From: Gaiellasilicea sp963749515
GTDB lineage: Bacteria > Actinomycetota > Thermoleophilia > Gaiellales > Gaiellaceae
Length of the DNA: 64,000 nucleotides
Assembly (NCBI GenBank): GCA_963749515.1
Contig: CAVVMR010000002.1
Span: forward strand, 137,002-201,001
Reading direction: 5' to 3'
A program made the position numbers and the translations under genes. Under the pieces are notes generated by a model that worked only from the letters and a program-made list of their open reading frames with translations, made no database searches and had not been told where the DNA came from. Below, one piece after another: positions 1 to 6,789 of this stretch (the first letter of the stretch is position 1; every line of letters begins with the position of its first letter).

Positions 1-126
1 GGTCACGACGCACGCGCTGAGAACGTCGCCCAGCATGGCAAGGGCGAGCTTCGCCCGCACGGGGGCGGGAGCGTCGAGGCGCTGCTTGCCGGACTCGCCG
101 CGGAACGGGACGACGATCTGCGTCAT
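1..126 (-). CDS. cofC: 2-phospho-L-lactate guanylyltransferase, N-terminal fragment (runs off left edge)
   Basis: Only the first 42 codons are inside the window. They read MTQIVVPFRGESGKQRLDAP and then an alanine-rich helix ending in AMLGDVLSACVVT. The VPFRG-x-x-GKQRL stretch is the nucleotide-binding start of the CofC/FbiD family, which activates phospholactate (or phosphoenolpyruvate) with GTP for coenzyme F420. The ATG at 126 overlaps the divergent ATG at 125 of polX in the sequence CATG. A TAGAGT hexamer lies 7 bases upstream, so the mRNA is probably leaderless. The family call rests on this short motif; the rest of the gene is not visible. F420 synthesis fits an actinobacterium. Confidence 0.75.
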   Translation of the reverse strand, partial: MTQIVVPFRGESGKQRLDAPAPVRAKLALAMLGDVLSACVVT

Positions 127-1744
127 GGGAAAGACTCTAGACGTGGAGAACGCCGCCCTCGCCGAGCGACTCGAAGCCTTTGCCGCCCTGCTCGACCTTT
201 CGGGGTCGGGGCACTACACCGTGCGCGCCTACCGCCGGGCGGCCGAGCTCATCCGCTCGACGCCCGCCGACGTCGCAAAGCTCGTCCGTGCCGGGCGTGT
301 CCGCGAGCTCGCCGGCATCGGCTCCGGCATCGAGGCGCGACTGAAGGAGCTCGTCGAGACCGGTGATCTGGCCGAGCTGCGGGAGCTCGAAGCGCAGGCG
401 CTACCGGAGCTGGTCGGCGTCGCGGCCCTGGTCGGCATCTCGCCCAAGCGAATGCGCGAGCTCGGACATGCGCTCGGAATCCGGACGCTCGCCGAGCTCC
501 GCGAGGCGGCCGCCGCGGGGAGGCTCGACAGCGTGCCGGGAATCGGGCCGAAGACCGCCGCGAAGATCCAGTCCGGGCTGGTGGAGCTCTCGACTGCGCG
601 GCCGCGCCGCGGCATGCTCCTGCACCAGGCACGGGCGCTCGTCGGTGAGATCGCCGAGGCGCTGGGCGGCGAGGCCGCGGGCGACCCGCGACGGGCCTGC
701 GACCTCTCGACGCATTTCGCCGTCGTCGTCCGAGGCAAGACACTGTTACGGGCTGTCGAGGAGCTGCCGCAAATCGTGGCCGTGCTGGAGCAGGACGATC
801 GGCGGGTCGTCGGCGTCACCGCCGAGGGCTATCCCGTCGAGGTGATCGCGGCCGAGCCCGGGAGCTTCGGCACCGAGCTGCTGCGCGCCACCGGCTCGCC
901 GGAGTACGTCGCCTCGCTCGGTGACCTGCCCGAAGCGGACAGCGAGGTGCATGTGTACACATGCATCAACCGCCCGTTCCGGCCACCTGAGCTGCGCGAG
1001 CTCGATGCAGGCGACCCTCCACCCGACTTCGTCGAGCCGGCGCACATCCGCGGCGACCTGCACGTCCACACCACTGCCTCCGACGGCAAGGCGACCGTCG
1101 AGGAGATGGGCAGAGCCGCGCAGGCGCTCGGGTACGAGTACCTGGCGATCTGCGACCACACGCAAAACGTCCGAGTCGTCCCGGGTCTCGACGCGGACGA
1201 CATCCGCCGGCAGGCGGAGGAGATCGCCGCCGCCAACGACCTGCTCGCGCCTTTCCGAATCCTGCGCGGGAGCGAGTGCGACATCCTCCCCGACGGCTCC
1301 CTCGACCTCCCCGACGACGTCCTGGCGGAGCTCGAGTGGGTGCAGATCAGCCTGCACGCAGGCCAGCGCGCGGGTGTGGACGCTCTCACCGACCGTGTGC
1401 TCGAGGCGATGCGCCACCCCGCCGCGCGCTGCCTCTCCCACCCGAAGGGCAGGATCCTGAACCACCGGCCGGAGAACGCCCTCGATCTGGACCGCGTCTT
1501 CGAGGTGGCGCTCGAGACCGGCGTCGCGCTGGAGGTGAACGGCCTCCCGCCCCGCCTCGATCTCGCAGCCGGACATGTCCGCGAGGCGCTCGCCGCCGGC
1601 GTCAGGATCGTCTGCTCGACCGACGCTCACTCCGTCCGCGGGCTCGGGAACATGGAGCTCTCCGTCGCCACCGCCCGGCGCGGCGGAGCCCCGCGCAGCG
1701 CGGTCGTGAACACGCTGCCGCTGAAGGAAGTCCTAGGCGGCTGA
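125..1744 (+). CDS. polX: PolX-family protein with PHP domain; polymerase site looks eroded
   Basis: 539 residues in the PolX layout: helix-hairpin-helix segments (GIGSGIEARL near 60, VPGIGPKTAAKI near 140), a polymerase-beta-like middle, then a C-terminal PHP domain. The PHP metal ligands look complete: HVH near 310, CDHT near 343, the GSECDILPDG block near 380, LSHPKGR and STDAHS near 500. The polymerase part does not look complete. Where PolX enzymes have AGS-x-RRG followed by a GD-x-D pair, this protein has AGDPRRACDLSTHF, and the third Asp position reads VEVIA. It may therefore keep only the PHP nuclease/phosphoesterase activity. The start could be ATG 125 or GTG 143; the latter has GGAAAG at 128-133 as a ribosome site. 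Its end overlaps the opposite-strand gene by 12 bases. Confidence 0.85.
   Translation: MGKTLDVENAALAERLEAFAALLDLSGSGHYTVRAYRRAAELIRSTPADVAKLVRAGRVRELAGIGSGIEARLKELVETGDLAELRELEAQALPELVGVAALVGISPKRMRELGHALGIRTLAELREAAAAGRLDSVPGIGPKTAAKIQSGLVELSTARPRRGMLLHQARALVGEIAEALGGEAAGDPRRACDLSTHFAVVVRGKTLLRAVEELPQIVAVLEQDDRRVVGVTAEGYPVEVIAAEPGSFGTELLRATGSPEYVASLGDLPEADSEVHVYTCINRPFRPPELRELDAGDPPPDFVEPAHIRGDLHVHTTASDGKATVEEMGRAAQALGYEYLAICDHTQNVRVVPGLDADDIRRQAEEIAAANDLLAPFRILRGSECDILPDGSLDLPDDVLAELEWVQISLHAGQRAGVDALTDRVLEAMRHPAARCLSHPKGRILNHRPENALDLDRVFEVALETGVALEVNGLPPRLDLAAGHVREALAAGVRIVCSTDAHSVRGLGNMELSVATARRGGAPRSAVVNTLPLKEVLGG
134..139 (-). promoter_or_regulatory. -10 hexamer of cofC (leaderless type)
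   Basis: TAGAGT on the minus strand, matching TAnnnT, ends 7 bases before the cofC ATG. This spacing puts the transcription start at or next to the start codon. Confidence 0.4.
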
Positions 1745-2011
1745 AGCGCCCGGCCCGCGGGCCGCGTACTCGCGCACCTCGTACCAGTGCGTGTCGCGCA
1801 GCGCCTCGGCGACCTCGGGGTCGGTGTGCGCGTCGTAGAAGACGTGGTGGTCGAGATCGCAGCAGATCGCCACGTCGCCGAGCGAGACGTGCGAGATGAC
1901 GCGCAGCGCCTCCACCGGCAGCTGCGCCTCGGCAACGGTGTAGTGCATGAACTGGAGATCCGGAGCCAGCTCCATCAGATCGGGCCAGTCGGGGCAGGTG
2001 CGTGAGCTCAT
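1733..2011 (-). CDS. small conserved-looking protein of unknown function
   Basis: 92 residues, not recognised. It starts with ATG in an ATGA overlap with the stop of wzt, so it is probably translated with wzt as the last gene of the hemE-hemH-wzt operon. The sequence is acidic and rich in His, Asp, Trp and Tyr (CCDLDHHVFYDAHTDP near 50), has two Cys side by side, and shows no signal peptide or membrane helix. The His/Asp cluster could bind a metal, but that is only a guess. The 3' end overlaps polX by 12 bases. Confidence 0.6.
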   Translation of the reverse strand: MSSRTCPDWPDLMELAPDLQFMHYTVAEAQLPVEALRVISHVSLGDVAICCDLDHHVFYDAHTDPEVAEALRDTHWYEVREYAARGPGASAA

Positions 2012-3210
2012 CGCGACTCGGAGTTCTCCTCCGCCGTCCAGCTCCCTTCCAGCCGGACGACTCCGCGTTCCTCACCCGCCGGATAGACGAGGAAGACGAG
2101 GGCGTCGTCGAGCCAGTGCAGGAGACGCTCTCCGCCCGCATCCGCGAGACCCAGCCGGAGGTGGAAGCGGCCGTCCGAGAGCGGTAGCCGGTCGACGTCG
2201 TAGCGCAGGTCTCTCGTTCCGGCATCCCAGCCGACGCTGCCGGTGTCGAGCACGTCCGACGCCACGAGCAGCCCCGCCTCGTCGCGGAGCTCGAGCTGGA
2301 GTTGCGGCGGCGCGATCCCGTTCTCGGCCTCGATCCGAAGCCGGAGCGAGAACGGCTCGCCGGCGAGGAACTGCTGCCGCTCCTCACCCTCGGCGCCGAC
2401 CAACCGTGCGTTGGCGATCGTCGCTTCGCCCGTCCCCCACTCGCGCAGGCCGGCCGCGCGCTCGGCCGGATCGGCCTCCGCGGCGAGCCCCTTCCGGTAG
2501 CGCACGATCGCCTCGTGCGTCGGACCGTCGAACTCGAGCCGGCCCTCCCGCAGCAGCACCGCCCGCTCGCAGAGCCGCTCGACCTGAGTTGCGTCGTGCG
2601 AGACGAAGATGATCGTGCCGCCCCGCTGCTTGAACTCGAACACCTTGCCGAAGCACTTCCGCTGGAACGCCTCGTCCCCGACCGCGAAGACCTCGTCGAG
2701 CAGCAGCACGTCCGCGTCGAGATGTGCCGCGATCGCGAAGCCGAGCCGCATGTACATCCCGGAGGAGTAGGTGCGCACGGGCCGGTCTATGGCCCGCTCG
2801 AGCTCGGCGAAGGCGACGATCTCGTCGAAGCGCTCCCGGATCTGCGCGCGCCGGAGACCGTAGATCGCGCCGTTCAGGAAGACGTTCTCGCGGCCGGAGA
2901 AGTCGGGATGGAAGCCGGCGCCGAGCTCGAGCAGCGAGCCGATCCGCCCACCGACGGCGACGCTGCCCTCGGTCGGCTTGATGATCCCGGCGATCAGGCG
3001 CAGCAGCGTCGACTTGCCGGAGCCGTTCCGGCCGACGAGACCGACGGCCTCGCCCGGCTCGACCGCGAGCGAGACGTCCTGGAGCGCAACGACGTCCGTC
3101 GCCTCGGTTCGCCCGCCCAGGACGAACAGCTCCTTCAGGCTGCGCGCTTCGTTTGCCCGGACGCGGAAACGACGCGAGACCCCCTCGACGCGGATCTGCC
3201 CCGTCTTCAC
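2008..3210 (-). CDS. wzt: ABC transporter ATP-binding protein for polysaccharide export (Wzt type)
   Basis: 400 residues. The nucleotide-binding domain has Walker A GRNGSGKST near 60, signature YSSGMYMRLGFA near 147, Walker B VLLLDEVFAVGD near 167 and the H-loop SHD near 205. This is the teichoic-acid/O-antigen exporter subfamily, including the SLLELGAGFHPDFSGRENV block. A C-terminal extension from about 250 to 400 is beta-rich and resembles the Wzt C-terminal domain that recognises the finished glycan. The GTG start forms a GTGA overlap with the hemH stop. Its permease partner is most likely wzm at 5919-6719, which is not adjacent: hemH, hemE and another gene intervene. Confidence 0.9.
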   Translation of the reverse strand: MKTGQIRVEGVSRRFRVRANEARSLKELFVLGGRTEATDVVALQDVSLAVEPGEAVGLVGRNGSGKSTLLRLIAGIIKPTEGSVAVGGRIGSLLELGAGFHPDFSGRENVFLNGAIYGLRRAQIRERFDEIVAFAELERAIDRPVRTYSSGMYMRLGFAIAAHLDADVLLLDEVFAVGDEAFQRKCFGKVFEFKQRGGTIIFVSHDATQVERLCERAVLLREGRLEFDGPTHEAIVRYRKGLAAEADPAERAAGLREWGTGEATIANARLVGAEGEERQQFLAGEPFSLRLRIEAENGIAPPQLQLELRDEAGLLVASDVLDTGSVGWDAGTRDLRYDVDRLPLSDGRFHLRLGLADAGGERLLHWLDDALVFLVYPAGEERGVVRLEGSWTAEENSESR

Positions 3211-4091
3211 CCGAGAGACGGTACAGCGGTGTGCCGCCGGACGAGGCCCGCGAGCACCTGGATGAAGGCGGGGTCGTCGTTCGGGAGCTCGATGCGCTCC
3301 AGTCGCATCCCGAGCTCCCGCGCCCGCTCGGCCGCCTCGATGTCCAGATCCCAGCGGATCTCGAGGTGGTCGGAGACGAACCCGACCGGGCAGAGGACTG
3401 TGTCGCGGACGTCGCACGCGGCCAGCTCGTTCAGATGCTCCAGGATGTCCGGCCCGAGCCATGGCTCGCCGGTCGGCGACTGGCTCTGGAAGGAGAACGT
3501 CCACTCGTGCGCCCCGGCGCTCTCGGCCACGAGACGGGCGGTCTCGAGCAGCTCGTCGCGATACGGGTCGCCCTGCTCGAGGATCCTGGCGGGCAGCGAG
3601 TGGGCCGTGAAGACGGCGTGCTTCTGCCTGTGTGGCTCGAGCCTCTCCGCCAGCAGCGCGACGAACCCGGGCTCGTGACCCCACCGCTCGACGAACCTGA
3701 GCTCGGCGCGGCCGTCGAGCGCTCGCACGAGCTGCTCGCGGTACTTCTCGATCGACAGGGCCGAATAGTGCGGCGCGAGCACGAGCCCGACGATCTCGGT
3801 CGCCCCGCCCGCCAGCGCCTGCTCGACCGCATCTCCGATCCGCGGCGTCCAGTGGCGCATGCCGGTGAAGACGGGAAGGTCGAGCTCCGCCTCGAGCGCG
3901 GCGCGAGTCGCCTCGGTGATCTCGTTCAGCGGATTCGACTCTTCGATCCCGAGCCGCCGGTACCGCGCGACGAGATTCTCGAGCTGCTCGGGGCTGATCG
4001 GCCGCCCACCGCGGATATCGGAGTAGTAGGCCGGCACGTCCTCCAGCCGGTCGGGCGAGCCATACGCCATCAGGACGACCGCGGTGCTCAT
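3207..4091 (-). CDS. hemH: ferrochelatase (protoporphyrin or coproporphyrin)
   Basis: 294 residues. Opens with MSTAVVLMAYGSPDRLEDV, the usual ferrochelatase start, and contains LAPHYSALSIEKY near 125 with the likely catalytic His, FTAHSLP near 180 and the SFQSQSPTGEPW block near 210. It inserts iron into the porphyrin ring. In many monoderm bacteria the substrate is coproporphyrin III rather than protoporphyrin IX; the sequence alone does not decide this. Coupled by ATGA to hemE upstream and by GTGA to wzt downstream, so the three are probably one transcript. Confidence 0.92.
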   Translation of the reverse strand: MSTAVVLMAYGSPDRLEDVPAYYSDIRGGRPISPEQLENLVARYRRLGIEESNPLNEITEATRAALEAELDLPVFTGMRHWTPRIGDAVEQALAGGATEIVGLVLAPHYSALSIEKYREQLVRALDGRAELRFVERWGHEPGFVALLAERLEPHRQKHAVFTAHSLPARILEQGDPYRDELLETARLVAESAGAHEWTFSFQSQSPTGEPWLGPDILEHLNELAACDVRDTVLCPVGFVSDHLEIRWDLDIEAAERARELGMRLERIELPNDDPAFIQVLAGLVRRHTAVPSLG

Positions 4092-5119
4092 ACGGCGACG
4101 CGGGCGGTCTGCTCGTGCACGAACGCGCGCAGGCGTCCGAGCACGTCGGGATCGGTGTCCGGCATCACTCCGTGACCGAGGTTGAAGATGTGCCCTGGCC
4201 GGCCCGCGGCCCGCGCCAGCACATCCAGGGTCGCGGCCTGAATCCGCTCCCACGGCCCGAGCAGGATCGCTCCGTCGAGGTTCCCCTGCACGCCGCGCTC
4301 CTCGCCGACGGCCTCCCAGCCCCAGTCGAGCGGAATCCGCCAGTCGAGCCCGATCACGTCGCCCCCCGCGTCGCGCATCTGCTCGAGCAGGGTCGCCGTG
4401 CCGGTGCCGAAGTGGATCGTCGGAGCGTCGACGGCCGCGAGGATTCGCGCCGAATAGGGCTTGACGAACTCCTCGTAGTCGGCCGGCGAGAGCGCGCCGA
4501 CCCAGGAGTCGAAGAGCTGGATCACGTCGGCTCCCGCCCGCACCTTGGCCTGGACATAGCGCGTGAAGGCGTCCGTGAGCTTCTCCATCAGCGCGTGCCA
4601 GGTCTGCGGCTCGGCGTACATCATCCGCTTGACGTTCAGGAACTCGCGACTCGGTTTGCCTTCGATCAGGTAGCCGGCGACCGTGAAGGGACCGCCGCAG
4701 AAGCCGATCACGGCCTGGTCGGCGCGCAGCTCGCGCCGCACGATCGAGACCGCCTCGAGGATGAACGGCACCGACTCCTCGGGCTCCGGGACGGTCAAGC
4801 GCTCGACGTCTGCGAGCGAGCGGATGGGGCGGTCGATCACCGGGCCGACGTTCTCCACGAGCTCGACGTTCACGCCCATCCCGAGCAGCGGCAGCATGAT
4901 GTCGGCGAACATCACGGCCGCATCCACGTCGTGGCGGCGCACCGGCTGCAGCGTCACCTCCGCGCACAGGTCGGGCTCGTAGCAGACCTCGAACAGCGTG
5001 TGGGTCTTCCGGATCTCGCGGTACTCCGGCAGCGACCGCCCGGCCTGGCGCATGAACCAGACCGGTGTGCGCTCCGTGGGCTCGAGACGAGCAGCGCGGA
5101 CGAGAAGTGGCTCTGCCAT
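4088..5119 (-). CDS. hemE: uroporphyrinogen decarboxylase
   Basis: 343 residues, normal family length. Shows TPVWFMRQAGRSLPEYR near 20 (substrate-binding Arg residues), MFADIMLPLLGMG near 75 with the catalytic Asp, and GFCGGPFTVAGYLIEG near 140. It converts uroporphyrinogen III to coproporphyrinogen III. The ATG at 5119 is chosen because homologues start just before this block and because a TAGCCT hexamer lies 10 bases upstream. It heads the hemE-hemH-wzt operon. The enzymes for the intermediate heme steps are not in the window. Confidence 0.94.
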   Translation of the reverse strand: MAEPLLVRAARLEPTERTPVWFMRQAGRSLPEYREIRKTHTLFEVCYEPDLCAEVTLQPVRRHDVDAAVMFADIMLPLLGMGVNVELVENVGPVIDRPIRSLADVERLTVPEPEESVPFILEAVSIVRRELRADQAVIGFCGGPFTVAGYLIEGKPSREFLNVKRMMYAEPQTWHALMEKLTDAFTRYVQAKVRAGADVIQLFDSWVGALSPADYEEFVKPYSARILAAVDAPTIHFGTGTATLLEQMRDAGGDVIGLDWRIPLDWGWEAVGEERGVQGNLDGAILLGPWERIQAATLDVLARAAGRPGHIFNLGHGVMPDTDPDVLGRLRAFVHEQTARVAV

Positions 5120-5128
5120 GGGCCGAAG

Positions 5129-5135
5129 TAGGCTA
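5129..5135. promoter_or_regulatory. overlapping divergent -10 hexamers between hemE and the Ig-like gene
   Basis: The 24-base gap between the two starts contains TAGGCTA. Read rightward it gives TAGGCT (5129-5134), 9 bases before ATG 5144. Read leftward it gives TAGCCT (5135-5130), 10 bases before ATG 5119. Both fit TAnnnT, so one polymerase site would exclude the other. Confidence 0.45.
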
Positions 5136-5143
5136 CCCCGCGC

Positions 5144-5956
5144 ATGGAGCGCGTCGGCGAGCATCCGATCCCGGCCGGCCCGCTGGCGGTCAAGTGGCTG
5201 GCGTACGAGCTGCCTGAGCTTCGCGCAGGGGCCGAGACGACGGCGCGAGTCTCGCTCCAGAACGCGGGGACGGCCACCTGGCGCTCACGCTCCGCGGCGG
5301 GCGTGAAGCTCTCCTACCACTGGCTCGACGACCGCGGCAACGCGATCGTCTGGGATGGAGCGCGGGTCGACTTCGAGCAGCCGGTCGCACCCGGCGAGGA
5401 GGTGGAGGCGGCTGTCGTTCTCCGCCCGCCTCAGCCGCCCGGGCGGTATCGACTCGCATTCGACCTCGTCGAGGAGCTGCGGTTCTGGTTCGCCGAAGTC
5501 GGCTCGTCACCGCTCGAGCTGGACGTCGAGGTGGCGCCGCGAATCGCGGAACGCCGGTTGGCGGTTGCCGTCCACGGTGGCAGCGACCCCGAGACCGCAG
5601 CCGCGCTGGCCGCGCAGGAGGAGGCGTTCGTCGACGAGGACCCCGTCGCAACGGCGCATCTGGTCGCGGGCGCCCTACCCGAGCCGGACTGGTCGTCGCG
5701 CGTGCTCGACGCCCATGCCGAGGGCTTCGCCGCGGTCGGCGGCTCGATCGAGACGCGCGACCGGTCGCTCCGCCCGTGGGCGCCCGGAGGTGGCCGCAAC
5801 CCGGCCTTTGCGCATCCTCTCCTGCTCCCCTCGCTGCTCGCCGGCATCGAGCCGGGCGAGCACGAGGGCCTGCCGGCCTACCGGGCGGACGGAGAGCCGT
5901 CGATCTTCGACGGCCGGATCAGACTTCGACTGCCACGCGGTCGTCCACGCGGCTGA
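5144..5956 (+). CDS. protein with N-terminal Ig-like/beta-sandwich domain, function unknown
   Basis: 270 residues, no signal peptide or membrane helix. Residues about 15-125 look like an Ig-type beta-sandwich: a LRAGAETTARVSLQNAGTATW strand pair, LSYHWLDDRGNAIVWDG, then APGEEVEAAVVLRPPQPPGRY and LAFDLVEELRFWFAEVG. This type of domain is attached to glycan-modifying or exporting proteins in actinobacteria and may bind a sugar. Residues 135-270 are not recognised. The gene shares a divergent promoter with hemE and overlaps the end of wzm by 38 bases, so it sits inside the Wzm/Wzt neighbourhood. A role beside the Wzt C-terminal domain is possible but unproven. Confidence 0.7.
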   Translation: MERVGEHPIPAGPLAVKWLAYELPELRAGAETTARVSLQNAGTATWRSRSAAGVKLSYHWLDDRGNAIVWDGARVDFEQPVAPGEEVEAAVVLRPPQPPGRYRLAFDLVEELRFWFAEVGSSPLELDVEVAPRIAERRLAVAVHGGSDPETAAALAAQEEAFVDEDPVATAHLVAGALPEPDWSSRVLDAHAEGFAAVGGSIETRDRSLRPWAPGGGRNPAFAHPLLLPSLLAGIEPGEHEGLPAYRADGEPSIFDGRIRLRLPRGRPRG

Positions 5957-6719
5957 AGACGAACGCGCCGAGGGCGAGCGCCACGACGGCTGAGACGGTG
6001 AGGTAGATCGCGTCGCCGGCTGCAGGCGTCTGGCCGAAGAAGAGCGGGTCGCGCACGGCCTCGATCGCAGGCGTCAGCGGGTTCCCGTAGTGGACGAGGT
6101 CGACGAGACGCGGGTGGTCGCTGACGCCCGGGATGCTCTCGAGCGAGTAGAGCACCGGCGTCAGGAAGAACCAGGGCAGCAGCAGCGCGGCGACGAGATG
6201 CTCGACGTCGCGGTAGAGCGCGTTGAGCGAGGCAACGACGAGCGAGAGCCCCGCCACGAGGCACACCGCGAGCGCCGCAAGCGGAATCGCGAGCCAGACG
6301 GTGTCCCGCGCCGAGGGCACGTACGCGAGGCTGAGCGCGATCACGATCGCGAGCATCACGACGAGCCCGACGAGCTGCGTCGCCACGATCGAAAGCGGCA
6401 CGAGCTGGCGCGGGAAGCGCACCTTCCGGATCAGATTCGCGTTCTCGAGCAGGCTCCGGGAGGCGGACTGGAGCGAGGTGGAGAAGAACACCCAGACCGG
6501 CAGGCCGGCGAGCAGGAAGAGCCAGTAGTGCTCGTAGTTCGCCGTCTGGATCTTCAGCATCACGCTGAAGACGAGCAGGTAGACGAGCATCAGCACCACC
6601 GGGTGCGCGAGCGACCAGACGAGACCGAGCACGGAGCCCTTGTACTTCGCCCGTAGGTCGCGCCGGAACAGGCTGCCGAAGAGCTCGCGATAGCGGAAGA
6701 GATCGGCGTAAACCGTCAC
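5919..6719 (-). CDS. wzm: ABC-2 type polysaccharide export permease (Wzm type)
   Basis: 266 residues with about six membrane segments. The cytoplasmic start LFGSLFRRDLRAKYKGSVLG followed by WSLAHPVVLMLVYLLVFSVM is typical of Wzm/TagG permeases, as is the conserved LRKVRFPRQLVPLS-like loop near 95 and the NPLTPAIEAVRD segment near the C-terminus. It should form the membrane channel for lipid-linked glycan with wzt (2008-3210). GTG start at 6719, with a TACACT hexamer 11 bases upstream. It is divergent from the priming transferase at 6790. Confidence 0.92.
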   Translation of the reverse strand: MTVYADLFRYRELFGSLFRRDLRAKYKGSVLGLVWSLAHPVVLMLVYLLVFSVMLKIQTANYEHYWLFLLAGLPVWVFFSTSLQSASRSLLENANLIRKVRFPRQLVPLSIVATQLVGLVVMLAIVIALSLAYVPSARDTVWLAIPLAALAVCLVAGLSLVVASLNALYRDVEHLVAALLLPWFFLTPVLYSLESIPGVSDHPRLVDLVHYGNPLTPAIEAVRDPLFFGQTPAAGDAIYLTVSAVVALALGAFVFSRVDDRVAVEV

Positions 6720-6730
6720 AGGTGCCGACT

Positions 6731-6781
6731 AGTGTAGGCCGCGTGCCTGCTCATACAGCCCTAACAGGGCTGCTCTACGCT
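6731..6781. promoter_or_regulatory. divergent promoter with 7-bp inverted repeat (wzm / priming transferase)
   Basis: TACACT on the minus strand (6736-6731) serves wzm; TACGCT on the plus strand (6776-6781) lies 8 bases before GTG 6790. Between them is a perfect inverted repeat, CAGCCCT-AAC-AGGGCTG (6756-6772), ending 3 bases before the plus -10. Its place in the spacer region suggests an operator. It could also form a hairpin in a transcript that began further upstream. Confidence 0.4.
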
Positions 6782-6789
6782 TTCCGTTC

